From positions 3,162,001 through 3,226,000 of the forward strand of contig NZ_JACBZY010000001.1 in NCBI RefSeq assembly GCF_013408685.1: a stretch of 64,000 bases of DNA, written 5' to 3'. This stretch comes from Schumannella luteola (lineage in GTDB: Bacteria; Actinomycetota; Actinomycetes; Actinomycetales; Microbacteriaceae). The notes under the pieces are model-generated. The model ran no database searches and was not told where the DNA came from. It saw only the letters and a list, made by a program, of their open reading frames with translations. Each line of letters begins with the position of its first letter. The stretch's first letter is position 1. The translations under genes were made by a program, and so were the position numbers. Of the stretch, positions 53,481-62,461 are shown one piece after another.

Positions 53481-54458
53481 TCAGCCCTGCACGGCGCCGT
53501 CGACGGCGACCTTGGCCGGGGCGCCCGGCACGAACTGCAGGATCTCGTCGCCCTCGGCGAGGCCCTCGGTGATCTCGACGTCCTTGCCGTCGCTGAGGCC
53601 GAGCTTCACGTCCTTCTTCACGGGCTTGCCGCCCTTGGCGTCGGGCACGTAGACGACGCCGGTGCCCGCCGAGCCCTGCACGGCCGTCGCCGGCACGGTC
53701 AGCACGTCGGTCGCGACCCCGCCAGCGATCGACATCTTCGCGGCGAGCCCGGTGAAGACGGTCACCTCGGCCGGGACGGCGCAGCGCACCGTGGTGGTGG
53801 GCGTCGCGGACGCCGCCCCGTCTCCATCACCCGGCGCGCTCGCCGCGGCGCCGGCCCCGTTGAGCGGCGTCGTGATCGACAGCCCGGTGCAGGTGAAGGG
53901 AGCGGGACCGCCCGTGATCGTCACGGTCGCCTCGGTGGGCCGGTTCAGCAGGCGGTACTGGTCGGCGGCGGCGAGGCTGCCGGTGACCGAGAAGGTGGGC
54001 GGCGCGACCTGCCCGATGGCGTCGCCGACGGCGACCTGCTGGCCGACGATGATCGGCAGCGCGGACAGCACGCCGCCGGAGCCGGCCTTGACCGTGACCG
54101 TCTTCACGATCGGCTGACCCTCGGGCGAGATGGTCTCCGAGCGGATGACGGCCACCGGGGTGTCGGCCGCCACCGGGGCGCCCAGCGCCGCCGTGATCTT
54201 CGTCACCTCGCCGGCCAGCGTCGCCTTGACCGGGGCGGCCGGATCGGCGGAGACCGTCGCATCCAGCTTCACCTCGTTCGTGATCGTGCCCTTCGTGACC
54301 GACACGGTGGGGTCGACGATCTGGCCCGTCGGACGCGCGGAGTCCTTGCCGTCGTCGGAGAGTCCGTCGATGAAGGCGAGCTTGACGAGTGCGACCGCGA
54401 TCGCGGCGATGACGACGAGACGGAGGATCGGGAAGACCCATTTCCGTGCGATGCCCAT
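53481..54458 (-). CDS. HlyD-like membrane-fusion adaptor protein
   Basis: Adaptor of 325 residues with one N-terminal TM anchor (FPILRLVVIAAIAVALVKLA), then biotinyl-lipoyl-like and beta-barrel segments (VKATLAGEVTKITAALGAPV, KAGSGGVLSALPIIVGQQVA, and TVPATAVQGSAGTGVVYVPD). In Gram-positives such proteins work with a MacB-type pump, as the gene order adaptor-ATPase-permease suggests. TAGGGT about 35 bases upstream and CGGAGG before the ATG mark the promoter and RBS. The substrate is unknown. Confidence 0.85.
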   Translation of the reverse strand: MGIARKWVFPILRLVVIAAIAVALVKLAFIDGLSDDGKDSARPTGQIVDPTVSVTKGTITNEVKLDATVSADPAAPVKATLAGEVTKITAALGAPVAADTPVAVIRSETISPEGQPIVKTVTVKAGSGGVLSALPIIVGQQVAVGDAIGQVAPPTFSVTGSLAAADQYRLLNRPTEATVTITGGPAPFTCTGLSITTPLNGAGAAASAPGDGDGAASATPTTTVRCAVPAEVTVFTGLAAKMSIAGGVATDVLTVPATAVQGSAGTGVVYVPDAKGGKPVKKDVKLGLSDGKDVEITEGLAEGDEILQFVPGAPAKVAVDGAVQG

Positions 54459-54619
54459 GGGGACCTCCGGGTGTGACGAATGCTCTGTTCACCCTAGGTG
54501 CGCGCTGTGCGCAGAAGATCATCCAGGAGGACGAGATGACGCGCGTGTCGCTCCGCCCTGAGAGCGAGAAATGCGCAGCGGCGGGATCGAGCACCGACTG
54601 GCGCTGCCGCGCGGAGATG

Positions 54620-54657
54620 CGAACGCGGGCCCGCCCCGGAGGACGGACCCGCGTTCG
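54620..54657 (-). terminator. Terminator after rnj
   Basis: A 17-bp stem allowing G-U pairs (54620-54637 with 54641-54657), beginning about 28 bases beyond the RNase J stop. Confidence 0.65.
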
Positions 54658-54684
54658 ATGCGCGGCAGGCCGGGCGGTCGGCGC

Positions 54685-56364
54685 TCAGGCCTCGATGACG
54701 ACCGGCACGATCATCGGCCGGCGACGGTGCTGGGTGTTGACCCAGCGGCCGACCGTGCGGCGCACGACCTGCGCGAAGCCGTGCTGGTCGCGGGTGCCGT
54801 TCTGGGCGGCCTCGCTCAGCGCGGCCACGATCTTCGGCTTGACGTCGTCGAACACGGCCTCGTCCTCGGCGAAGCCGCGCGACTGGATCTCCGGCCCGAC
54901 GATGACGCGACCGGTCTGCTTGTCGACCGCGACGAAGATCGAGATGAAGCCCTCCTCGGCGAGGATGCGGCGGTCCTTGAGGTCAGCGTCGGTGATCTCG
55001 CCGACGGTCGAGCCGTCGACGTAGACGTAGCCGAGATCGAGCTGGCCGACGATGTTCGCCAGGCCGTCCTTGAGGTCGAGCACGATGCCGTTCTCGCCGA
55101 CGAAGGTGTTCAGCTCGGGCACGCCGGTCTCGACCGCGAGCGCGGCCGACGCCGTCAGGTGGCGGGCCTCGCCGTGCACCGGCAGCACGTTGCGCGGCTG
55201 CAGGATGTTGTAGCAGTAGAGCAGCTCACCCGCGGCGGCGTGACCCGAGACGTGCACCTTGGCGTTGCCCTTGTGCACGACCTTCGCGCCGAGCTTCGTG
55301 AGCCCGTTGATCACGCGGTAGACGGCGTTCTCGTTGCCGGGGATCAGACTCGAGGCCAGGATCACCGTGTCGCCCTCGCCGACCTCGATCTGGTGGTCGA
55401 GGTTCGCCATGCGCGCGAGCACGGCCATCGGCTCGCCCTGCGAACCCGTGCTCATGTAGACGACCTGGTCGTCGGGCAGCTTCATCGCCTTCTTGGCGTC
55501 GATGAGCACGCCATCCGGCACGCGCAGGTAGCCGAGGTCCGAGGCGATCCCCATGTTGCGGATCATCGAGCGGCCGATCAGCGCGACCTTGCGGCCGTTG
55601 TTCACCGCCGCATCCAGAACCTGCTGCACGCGGTGCACGTGGCTCGAGAAGCTCGCGACGATCACGCGGCGCCTGGCCTTCGCGATGACGTTCTCGAGCA
55701 CCGGGCCGATGTCGCGCTCGAGCGGCGTGAAGCCGGGCACGTCGGCGTTCGTCGAGTCGGGCAGGAAGAGGTCGACGCCCTCCTCGCCGAGCCGCGCGAA
55801 GGCGCGCAGATCGGTGATGCGCTCGTCGAGCGGCAGCTGATCCATCTTGAAGTCGCCCGTGTGCAGCACGAGGCCGGCGGGGGTGCGGATCGCGACCGCG
55901 AGCGCGTCGGGGATCGAGTGGTTGACGGCGACGAACTCGGTCTCGAAGGGCCCGAGCTTCTCGATCTGGCCCTCGTGCACGATGTGCGTGTAGGGCTTGA
56001 TGCGGTGCTCTTTGAGCTTCGCCTCGACGAGCGCGAGAGTCAGGTTCGAGCCGATCAGGGGGATGTCGGCGCGCAGACGCAGCAGGTACGGCACCGCGCC
56101 GATGTGGTCTTCGTGGCCGTGCGTCAGCACGACCGCGACGATGTCGTCGAGGCGGTCACGGATCGGCGCGAAGTCGGGCAGGATCAGGTCGACCCCGGGC
56201 TGGTGCTCTTCGGGGAAGAGCACGCCGCAGTCGACGATGAGGATCTTGCCGTCGAACTCGTAGGCCGTCATGTTGCGGCCGATCTCGCCGAGACCGCCGA
56301 TCGGGATGACGCGCAGGGTGCCCGGTTCGAGCGGAGCGGGCTGATAGATGTCGATGGCGGGCAT
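54685..56364 (-). CDS. rnj: Ribonuclease J
   Basis: Metallo-beta-lactamase/beta-CASP exo- and endoribonuclease, 559 residues. Zinc motif THGHEDHIGAVPYL, further ligands in HTGDFKMD and VSGHAAAGE, and the RNase J start IPIGGLGEIGRNMTAYE are visible; a C-terminal domain of about 100 residues follows. It takes part in mRNA decay and rRNA maturation. It follows dapA with a 40-base gap. Confidence 0.95.
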   Translation of the reverse strand: MPAIDIYQPAPLEPGTLRVIPIGGLGEIGRNMTAYEFDGKILIVDCGVLFPEEHQPGVDLILPDFAPIRDRLDDIVAVVLTHGHEDHIGAVPYLLRLRADIPLIGSNLTLALVEAKLKEHRIKPYTHIVHEGQIEKLGPFETEFVAVNHSIPDALAVAIRTPAGLVLHTGDFKMDQLPLDERITDLRAFARLGEEGVDLFLPDSTNADVPGFTPLERDIGPVLENVIAKARRRVIVASFSSHVHRVQQVLDAAVNNGRKVALIGRSMIRNMGIASDLGYLRVPDGVLIDAKKAMKLPDDQVVYMSTGSQGEPMAVLARMANLDHQIEVGEGDTVILASSLIPGNENAVYRVINGLTKLGAKVVHKGNAKVHVSGHAAAGELLYCYNILQPRNVLPVHGEARHLTASAALAVETGVPELNTFVGENGIVLDLKDGLANIVGQLDLGYVYVDGSTVGEITDADLKDRRILAEEGFISIFVAVDKQTGRVIVGPEIQSRGFAEDEAVFDDVKPKIVAALSEAAQNGTRDQHGFAQVVRRTVGRWVNTQHRRRPMIVPVVIEA

Positions 56365-56404
56365 TCTGTCCTTGTGGTCGTGGCCGGGGCGCCCGGCCGG
56401 TGTT

Positions 56405-57382
56405 CTAGCGCGTCGTGCCGGCGACCTTGGGCAGCGCGCCGCCGGCGGCGGCGTTGCGGTCGGGCCGGAAGTTCTTGAAGTCGACGCCGTCGATGGCGCC
56501 GACGAGGGCGAGCTCGTCCTCGATCTGAGCGGCCTCCCACTCCTCCGGCCCGACCAGCGGCAGGCGCACGCGGGGGCTGGAGATGCGGCCGAGGCCGTGC
56601 AGCACGTACTTCGCCGCGACGGTGCCGGGCACGTGGGTCATGATCGCGCGCACGAGCGGCTCGAGAGCCTGGTGCGCGGCGGTCGCGGTGGCGAGGTCGC
56701 TCGCGTTCACCGCGTCGATGATCGTGCGGTACGGCGCCGAGGCCACGTTCGCGGTGACGCCGATGAGGCCGGTCGCGCCGATCGACAGGTGCGGCAGCAC
56801 GTTGGCGTCGTCGCCCGAGAAGTAGAGCAGGTCGGTCTGGTTCAGCACGCGGCTGACCTGGCTGAAGTCGCCCTTCGCATCCTTGATCGCCCGCACGTTG
56901 GGGTGCTTGGCGATGCGCAGGATTGTCTCGTAGGCGATCGGCACGCCGGTGCGGCCGGGGATGTCGTAGAGGATGACCGGCAGGTCGGTCGAGTCGGCGA
57001 CCATGCGGAAATGCGTGAGGATGCCGGCCTGGGTCGGCTTGTTGTAGTACGGCGTGACGATCATGATGCCGTCGGCGCCGGCCTTCTCGCTGGCCTTGTA
57101 GAGCTCGATCGCGTGGGCCGTCTCGTTCGAGCCGCCGCCGGTGATGATCTTGGCGCGGCCGGCGCTGACGCTCTTCGCGACCTCGACGAGCTTCAGCTTC
57201 TCGGGGTCGGTGAGCGTGCTGGTCTCGCCGGTCGTGCCGGTGACGACGATGCCGTCGGCGCCGTCCTGGATGCAGCGGTCGATGTGCTTCTCGACGTCGT
57301 TCCAGTCCACTTCGCCGTCGGCGGTGAACGGGGTCACCAGCGCGACGAGGACCTGACCGAACGGGTTCTCAGAAGTCGACAC
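56405..57382 (-). CDS. dapA: 4-hydroxy-tetrahydrodipicolinate synthase
   Basis: First committed step of lysine/DAP synthesis from aspartate semialdehyde and pyruvate. (Beta-alpha)8 barrel, 325 residues, with GTTGETSTLT, the catalytic Tyr in DIPGRTGVPIAYE/TPYYNKPTQAG and the Schiff-base Lys in VRAIKDAKGD. The start is GTG 57382, one base after the start predicted from TAGCCT (57395-57390). It normally follows thyX directly; here a repeat-flanked gene lies between them. Confidence 0.95.
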   Translation of the reverse strand: MSTSENPFGQVLVALVTPFTADGEVDWNDVEKHIDRCIQDGADGIVVTGTTGETSTLTDPEKLKLVEVAKSVSAGRAKIITGGGSNETAHAIELYKASEKAGADGIMIVTPYYNKPTQAGILTHFRMVADSTDLPVILYDIPGRTGVPIAYETILRIAKHPNVRAIKDAKGDFSQVSRVLNQTDLLYFSGDDANVLPHLSIGATGLIGVTANVASAPYRTIIDAVNASDLATATAAHQALEPLVRAIMTHVPGTVAAKYVLHGLGRISSPRVRLPLVGPEEWEAAQIEDELALVGAIDGVDFKNFRPDRNAAAGGALPKVAGTTR

Positions 57383-57427
57383 GCCTCACAGGCTAGCGGA
57401 GCGCGGGGGTCGCGTTCTCGCGGTGAC

Positions 57428-57505
57428 GATCTCAAGGAGTTGCTGTCACTAGTGTGGCTGCTGTTGCTCACCAGCATCATGAGTCACAGCGACTCCTTGA
57501 GATGG
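57428..57505. repeat. Hairpin repeat, copy 1 (left of DUF559 gene)
   Basis: ATCTCAAGGAGTTGCTGTCAC (from 57429) is repeated inverted as GTGAC-like AGTCACAGCGACTCCTTGAG (from 57482) with only two mismatches, around a 30-base centre. The arm sequence CTCAAGGAGT(T/C)GCTGT is shared with copy 2 at 58523-58603. Confidence 0.75.
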
Positions 57506-57547
57506 TTCCGACGTCGTGAAGCGGAAGCGAGCTTCGGCATCCCGGCG

Positions 57548-58411
57548 TCAGATGCGGTGATCTCCGCGGGCGAGTGCAGCTCGGAGTGCGGCCTCGACCG
57601 AAGGCCAGTCATGCATGACCTGCCGGTAGGTGAAGCGCAGGATGCGATAGCCCGCCGCGATGAGTCGAGCGTCTCGATCGGCGTCGCGCTCCCGATCGTG
57701 GAACTCGCGGCTGTCGATCTCGACGACGAGCCGATCGCCGAGCACGGCATCCACTCGATCGGGACCGATCCAGACCTGCTGACGGATGCGGATCCCGAGC
57801 CGCGACGCCCTGCGGACGAAGAGCGTCTCGGTGCCGCTGCCGGCCAGCGGCGTCGCTGTCGAGAGCAGAGCTCGAAGATGGTCAGGCAGCTGTCGGGTGA
57901 CCGCACTCAGCTCGTGCTGACGCAGCACCCTGTTCGCGAGGGCCGACTCGACGACGACCAGCGCGACCTCCGGCGTCTGACACCGCGCGATGTCGACGAG
58001 CATCTGGACTCGCCCCGCCAGGAGGCGGCTTCCGGTTCCCTGCCGCAATGTGGCGTCAGCGGACCAGTGGACGACCGCCTCACCCGATGCGAGGCGTCGC
58101 ATGGCGTCGTGCGGAGATCGAAGCTGCGCCGCGCTGTTCGAGACTCCGACGTGCACGACGGACGGCGCCTCGGGAATCCAGAGCCGCCGGTGCGCGGCCG
58201 CCGAAAGGCAGGTCAGGCGGCCACCGACGCGCGCGGCCGCCATCAGCGGTCCCGGCATGGCCGGATCGGCGTACCAGCCTTTTCGCACATGGGTCAGGCC
58301 GCGATCGAGCACGAGCTGACGGATGCGCACGCGAGTCACTCCGAGTCCCAGCAGCTCCGCCGTGGAGATCAGGCCGCCTCGCTGTGCGATCTCACGCCGG
58401 ATCCGGTCCAC
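57548..58411 (-). CDS. AbiEi-like HTH plus DUF559 (Vsr-like nuclease) protein
   Basis: Protein of 287 residues. The N-terminus (about 1-60, ISTAELLGLGVTRVRIRQLV) resembles the AbiEi-type winged helix used by type IV antitoxins. The C-terminus (about 205-280) is a DUF559/Vsr-fold endonuclease-like domain with VDAVLGDRLVVEIDSREFH (Asp, then Glu-x-Asp as possible metal ligands) and AAGYRILRFTYRQVMHDW. No toxin gene is next to it. Such proteins are numerous in actinobacteria and of unknown role. Two hairpin repeats bracket it between dapA and thyX, which suggests an inserted cassette. Confidence 0.75.
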   Translation of the reverse strand: MDRIRREIAQRGGLISTAELLGLGVTRVRIRQLVLDRGLTHVRKGWYADPAMPGPLMAAARVGGRLTCLSAAAHRRLWIPEAPSVVHVGVSNSAAQLRSPHDAMRRLASGEAVVHWSADATLRQGTGSRLLAGRVQMLVDIARCQTPEVALVVVESALANRVLRQHELSAVTRQLPDHLRALLSTATPLAGSGTETLFVRRASRLGIRIRQQVWIGPDRVDAVLGDRLVVEIDSREFHDRERDADRDARLIAAGYRILRFTYRQVMHDWPSVEAALRAALARGDHRI

Positions 58412-58522
58412 CCATCGAGGCTGGCGCGCTTTCCCTCGTCACGGGGCGTCGATCGAGCCGACGGAGAAAACCCGACTCGCACGGCAGGTGTGGAGGAGAG
58501 CGGCTCGGCGGGGCGCGGACAG

Positions 58523-58603
58523 ACCATCTCAAGGAGTTGCTGTGACTGGTGAGGCGCGTGGTGCTCAGCAGTCTCTCGAGTTGCAGCAACTCCTTGAGAT
58601 GGT
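58523..58603. repeat. Hairpin repeat, copy 2 (right of DUF559 gene)
   Basis: Perfect 20-bp inverted repeat: ACCATCTCAAGGAGTTGCTG (58523-58542) with its complement at 58584-58603 and a 41-base centre. Arms match copy 1 closely while the centres differ, as in a family of small palindromic elements. Confidence 0.8.
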
Positions 58604-58665
58604 TCGGGCCGGGCGGCTCGGTCAGCCGATGGATCGGGATCTGCGGCGGACCGCGGGCGGGTCGG

Positions 58666-59448
58666 TCAGGGGGCGACGCGGCCGTTCGCCTGGAAGGCGG
58701 CGTGGGTGAGCGGCATGAGCGGCTTCCACAGCTCCTCCATCTGCTCGGCCGCCATCTCGATCTCGCGCTGCGGGAACGAGGGGAAGTGCGAGTCCTCGTG
58801 CTTGGTGCGCAGCGAGAGGAAGTTCATGAGCGAGCGCGCGTTGACGGTCACGTACATCGACGAGTAGATCGAGACCGGCAGCACGGCGCGGGCGACCTCG
58901 CGGGCGACCCCGGCGTCGAGCATGCGCAGGTAGCTCTCGTAGGCCTCCGTGGCGACGCGACGGCTCTCGGCGACGACCAGCTCGTGCTGCTCGGCCGTGC
59001 CCTCCTCGAAGACGTAGGCGCCGGGCTTGCCGACCTGCACGAGCCGACGCTCGGGGCCGGGCACGTAGAAGACGGGGCGCAGCTGGCGGTAGCGGCCCGA
59101 CTCCTCGTTGTACGAGGCGATGCGGTGGCGCATGAACTCGCGGAACACGAAGATCGGCGCCTGCACGTAGAAGGTGAGCGAGTTGTGCTCGAAGGGCGAG
59201 CCGTGGCGGTCGCGCATGAGGTAGTTGATGAGGCCGCGATCGCGGTCGGTGGCCTCGGTTCCGGCGGCGGCCGCATCCAGCGTCTTCTCGCCCTGCGTCG
59301 ACACCCGCGCGGCGAACAGCACGTCGGAGTCGCTCGCGCTCGAGCGCACCAGCTCGACCTTCACATCGGAGCGGAACACCGGCTCCGGGGCGGCTGCGGC
59401 AGCCGGATCGGGGGCGGACGAGGCGGCGGGGGCAGGAGCGTCGGACAC
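58666..59448 (-). CDS. thyX: Flavin-dependent thymidylate synthase
   Basis: FAD-dependent dTMP synthesis, 260 residues. The ThyX signature RHR-x7-S is present as RHRIASYNEESGRY, with NSLTFYVQAPIFVFREFM before it and ARAVLPVSIYSSMYVTVNAR after it. The frame opens at GTG 59457, but TAGGGT (59461-59456) overlaps that codon and predicts transcription one base before the GTG at 59448, which is taken as the start. The N-terminal 30 residues are Ala/Pro-rich. Confidence 0.94.
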   Translation of the reverse strand: MSDAPAPAASSAPDPAAAAAPEPVFRSDVKVELVRSSASDSDVLFAARVSTQGEKTLDAAAAGTEATDRDRGLINYLMRDRHGSPFEHNSLTFYVQAPIFVFREFMRHRIASYNEESGRYRQLRPVFYVPGPERRLVQVGKPGAYVFEEGTAEQHELVVAESRRVATEAYESYLRMLDAGVAREVARAVLPVSIYSSMYVTVNARSLMNFLSLRTKHEDSHFPSFPQREIEMAAEQMEELWKPLMPLTHAAFQANGRVAP

Positions 59449-59628
59449 GGCCTTCACCCTAGCGAGGACGACCGACGTCGTCCTCGCACCCGGGCGGCGT
59501 CAGCCCATCGAGTCGCCTCGCGCCGCCCGAATCAGGGAGTCGCGTGGATGACCGTCCTCGGGTCGGCGCCCGCGCGTAGTGTGATCGGCACCCCGCACTC
59601 CCCCGACGGCTTCAGCGAGGAGCACCCC

Positions 59629-60054
59629 ATGGCAGTGACCAGCGAGGCGACGACGCTCTGGTTCGGCGATCTGGCGAGCGGCTCGGGCACGACGAGTCTC
59701 GACTCCTCCGACGCCGGCGAGTTCCCGGTGACGTGGGCGGCGCGCGCCGAGGGCGTGGCCGGTCGCACCAACCCCGAGGAGCTGCTCGGCGCCGCGCACT
59801 CCGCCTGCTTCTCGATGGCGCTGTCGAACGCCCTCGGCCAGGCGGGCACGCCGCCGGAGAGCCTGCAGGTCACTGCCGCGGTCACCTTCGTGCCCGGCCA
59901 GGGCATCACGGGCAGCCATCTGCTCGTCAGCGCGAAGGTGCCGGGGCTCAGCGAGGCCGGCTTCGCCGCCGTCGCTGAGGAGGCGAAGCGGGGCTGTCCG
60001 GTCTCGCAGGCGCTCGCCGGCATCCCGATCACGCTCGAGGCGAGCCTCGCCTAG
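59629..60054 (+). CDS. OsmC/Ohr family peroxiredoxin-like protein
   Basis: OsmC-family thiol protein of 141 residues. The two reactive cysteines are in AAHSACFSMALSNAL and EAKRGCPVSQALAG, and EELLGAAHSACF is the usual entry to the first. It reduces organic hydroperoxides in characterised relatives. The ATG at 59629 follows GAGGAGC about 6 bases upstream; the long upstream frame is noise. A TAGTGT -10 lies near 59577. Confidence 0.88.
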   Translation: MAVTSEATTLWFGDLASGSGTTSLDSSDAGEFPVTWAARAEGVAGRTNPEELLGAAHSACFSMALSNALGQAGTPPESLQVTAAVTFVPGQGITGSHLLVSAKVPGLSEAGFAAVAEEAKRGCPVSQALAGIPITLEASLA

Positions 60055-60153
60055 TTGCGCGACCTCCGGAGCGCATCGCGCCCTCATCGCCGTCGACGTC
60101 CCGATCGTCGGCGACATCGCATCCCGTCCCTCCCCCGAAGCGAAAGACCCCGC

Positions 60154-61056
60154 ATGGCCCGCACACGTCGGGTGCTGATCTCCGGAGCCTCCGGACTCGT
60201 CGGCACCGCCCTCACGAAATCCCTCCGCTCCGCCGGCGACGAGGTGCGCCACCTCGTGCGCCGCGATCCGCGCAGCTCCGAGGAGGTGCGCTGGGATCCG
60301 GGCGCCGGGCGGCTCGACCCCGCCGAGCTGGAGGGGGTGGATGCGGTGGTCAACCTCTCCGGCGCCAGCGTCGGCCGCATCCCCTGGACCGCCGGCTACC
60401 GCGCCGAGCTGCGCGATTCGCGCCTCGACACGACCCGCACGATCGCCACCGCGATCGGTCGAGCGAAGGCGGCGCCGAAGACGCTGATCAACGCCTCGGC
60501 GGTCGGGATCTACGGCGACCGGCCCGGCGAGCGGCTCACCGAGGACTCGGCGCCGGGCAGCGGCTTCCTGCCCGAGCTCGTCGTCGACTGGGAGGCTGCG
60601 GCCCAGACGGCGTCAGACCGCACCCGCGTCGTGAGCATCCGCTCGGGTGTCGTCGTCGCGCACGGCGGAGGATTCGGTCCGGTGCGGCAGCTGACGCAGT
60701 TCGGCCTCGGCACGCGCTTCGGCTCGGGCGGGCAGTTCTGGCCGTGGATCTCGCTGTTCGACGAGGTCGCGGCGATCCGGCACCTGCTCGACTCGGAGCT
60801 GGCGGGTCCGGTCAACCTGGTCGGTCCGACTCCGGCGACGAGCGATCGGGTGACGAGGGTCTACGCGCGCGAGCTGCACCGGCCCCGGCTGCTGCCGGCG
60901 CCGGAGTTCGCGGTGAGGATGCTCGGCGAAGCCGGGCAGCGGCTGCTGCTCGACAGCGCCGAGGTGCTGCCGACGCGACTGCGCTCGGACGGCTTCCACT
61001 GGAAGCACAGCGAGATCGACGACGCGGTGGTCGCGGTCGTGCACGGGGAGGCGTAG
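60154..61056 (+). CDS. TIGR01777-type NAD-dependent epimerase
   Basis: Extended SDR fold protein of 300 residues. NAD motif RVLISGASGLVGTALTKSL, the SAVGIYGDRPGERLTE region with Tyr of the catalytic set, and VVDWEAAA typify the YfcH/TIGR01777 group, whose substrate is unknown. The C-terminal DUF1731 part is seen in RVTRVYARELHRPRLLPAPE. The ATG at 60154 is behind GAAAGACC. Confidence 0.85.
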   Translation: MARTRRVLISGASGLVGTALTKSLRSAGDEVRHLVRRDPRSSEEVRWDPGAGRLDPAELEGVDAVVNLSGASVGRIPWTAGYRAELRDSRLDTTRTIATAIGRAKAAPKTLINASAVGIYGDRPGERLTEDSAPGSGFLPELVVDWEAAAQTASDRTRVVSIRSGVVVAHGGGFGPVRQLTQFGLGTRFGSGGQFWPWISLFDEVAAIRHLLDSELAGPVNLVGPTPATSDRVTRVYARELHRPRLLPAPEFAVRMLGEAGQRLLLDSAEVLPTRLRSDGFHWKHSEIDDAVVAVVHGEA

Positions 61057-61095
61057 GACACCGCGGATGCAGCGCCCGACCGGCCCGACCGGTCG

Positions 61096-61638
61096 TCAGG
61101 CGCGGGAGAAGCGGATCGCCTGACGCGTCGCCCAGCGCGCGCGGCGGCGGTCGCCGCTCGCGTCGTAGACGAGTCCGAGACGGAACCAGGCGCGCCAGTC
61201 CTCGGGCGCGGCCTCGACCGCCTCGCGGTAGCGCGGGAACACGGCCTCGGCGGCGTCGCGGTCGACGCGGCCGCTGGCGTGCACCGGCAGCGGCTCGGCG
61301 GGCATGCCGTTCTCGGCCTCGAGCCGGGCCGCGAGCCGGTCGGCGCGCACGGCGAAGAGCAGCTCGGCTCCGAGCGCCCAGATGCCGAGCAGCGGCAGCA
61401 CGATCAGCGCGACGCCCAGGGCGATCGCGATGGGCACGCCGGTCGACAGCAGCAGGATCGCGTAGCCCAGCGCGAAGACCAGGTAGAGCAGCAGCAGCGC
61501 CGCCATGACGATGACCGCGGCGCGGGCGCGCAGCAGCGCGCCGCGGCGGCGCGGCAGCGCCCCGGCGCCGGCGGTGGATGCGGGCTGAGCCGATCGATCC
61601 TGCGCAGCCGGCTGGTCCTGCTCGGCCGACTCAGGCAT
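61096..61638 (-). CDS. Membrane protein with C-terminal TPR-like region
   Basis: Protein of 180 residues: a disordered N-terminus (1-35), two TM segments (AAVIVMAALLLLYLVFALGY, then VPIAIALGVALIVLPLLGIW), and a C-terminal cytoplasmic helical part with one or two tetratricopeptide-like units (FPRYREAVEAAPEDWRAWFR, then LGLVYDASGDRRRARWATRQ). Conserved among actinobacteria, function unknown. It overlaps the dapB stop by 8 bases, so it is probably co-transcribed. Confidence 0.7.
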   Translation of the reverse strand: MPESAEQDQPAAQDRSAQPASTAGAGALPRRRGALLRARAAVIVMAALLLLYLVFALGYAILLLSTGVPIAIALGVALIVLPLLGIWALGAELLFAVRADRLAARLEAENGMPAEPLPVHASGRVDRDAAEAVFPRYREAVEAAPEDWRAWFRLGLVYDASGDRRRARWATRQAIRFSRA

Positions 61639-62365
61639 CCAGGCCCAGGATCGCGTCGAGTCCGACGGTGAGCCCGCGCGCCTCGGGCAGTGCCCGCAGC
61701 GCCGCGAGGATGCCGGCCTCGTAGGAGCGCCCCGAGATCGTCTGGTGGGTGAGGCGCAGCACCTCGCCCTCGCCGCCGAAGACGACGTCCTGCTGGGCCA
61801 CGATGCCGGCCAGGCGCATCGAGTGCACGGGGATGCTCGCCACCTGCTGCCCGCGGGCGCGCTGGTCGACGTGCGGCGCCTCGACGGGGCCGAGCTCGGC
61901 GCGGGCGGCGGTGATGAGCTCGGCGGTTCGCGTCGCGGTTCCCGACGGCGAGTCGATCTTCGTCGCGGCGTGCGCCTCGATGATCTCGACCGAGTCGAAG
62001 TAGCGGCCCGCGATCGTCGCGAAGCGGGTGGCCAGCACCGATCCGATCGAGAAGTTCGGCACGACGATGACGCCCAGGTCGGGCAGCTCGGCGAGTCGGT
62101 GGCCGAGCTTCGCGAGACGCTCGGCGTTCCAGCCGGAGGTGCCGACGAGCACCGGCTTGCCGGCGGCGAGCGCCGCCTCGACGACCGTGGGCGATACGAC
62201 CGGGATGGTCATGTCGACGACGAGGTCGACGTCGGCGAGCGCCTCCAGCCCGTCTTTCGACGACAGTCGGGCCGCGACCTCGAAGCCCTCGGTGCGGTCG
62301 ATCAGATCGGCGGCGAGGCCACCCAGCTTTCCGGTGGCGCCGACGACGGCGACTCGTGAGGTCAT
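61631..62365 (-). CDS. dapB: 4-hydroxy-tetrahydrodipicolinate reductase
   Basis: Second DAP-pathway reductase, 244 residues. The NAD(P) motif VAVVGATGKLGG and the active-site segment EAHAATKIDSPSGTATR are present. The family usually has a His pair (E-x-H-H); here the first His and the Lys are kept but the second His is Ala. The ATG at 62365 is one base after the start predicted from TAGGCT (62378-62373). The frame upstream to 62425 is ignored. Confidence 0.93.
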   Translation of the reverse strand: MTSRVAVVGATGKLGGLAADLIDRTEGFEVAARLSSKDGLEALADVDLVVDMTIPVVSPTVVEAALAAGKPVLVGTSGWNAERLAKLGHRLAELPDLGVIVVPNFSIGSVLATRFATIAGRYFDSVEIIEAHAATKIDSPSGTATRTAELITAARAELGPVEAPHVDQRARGQQVASIPVHSMRLAGIVAQQDVVFGGEGEVLRLTHQTISGRSYEAGILAALRALPEARGLTVGLDAILGLDA

Positions 62366-62461
62366 GGCATCCAGCCTAGGCGAGCACGCAGTGCGCGACC
62401 GGCGAGCCCGATGCGGCGACGGCATCCGTGTTCGAGCCGGATCGGAGCGGGACGACCGCGC

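Noticed and set aside
57548-58411. A complete AbiE-type toxin-antitoxin pair
   Set aside because: Only the AbiEi-like HTH part is present and no AbiEii nucleotidyltransferase gene is adjacent.
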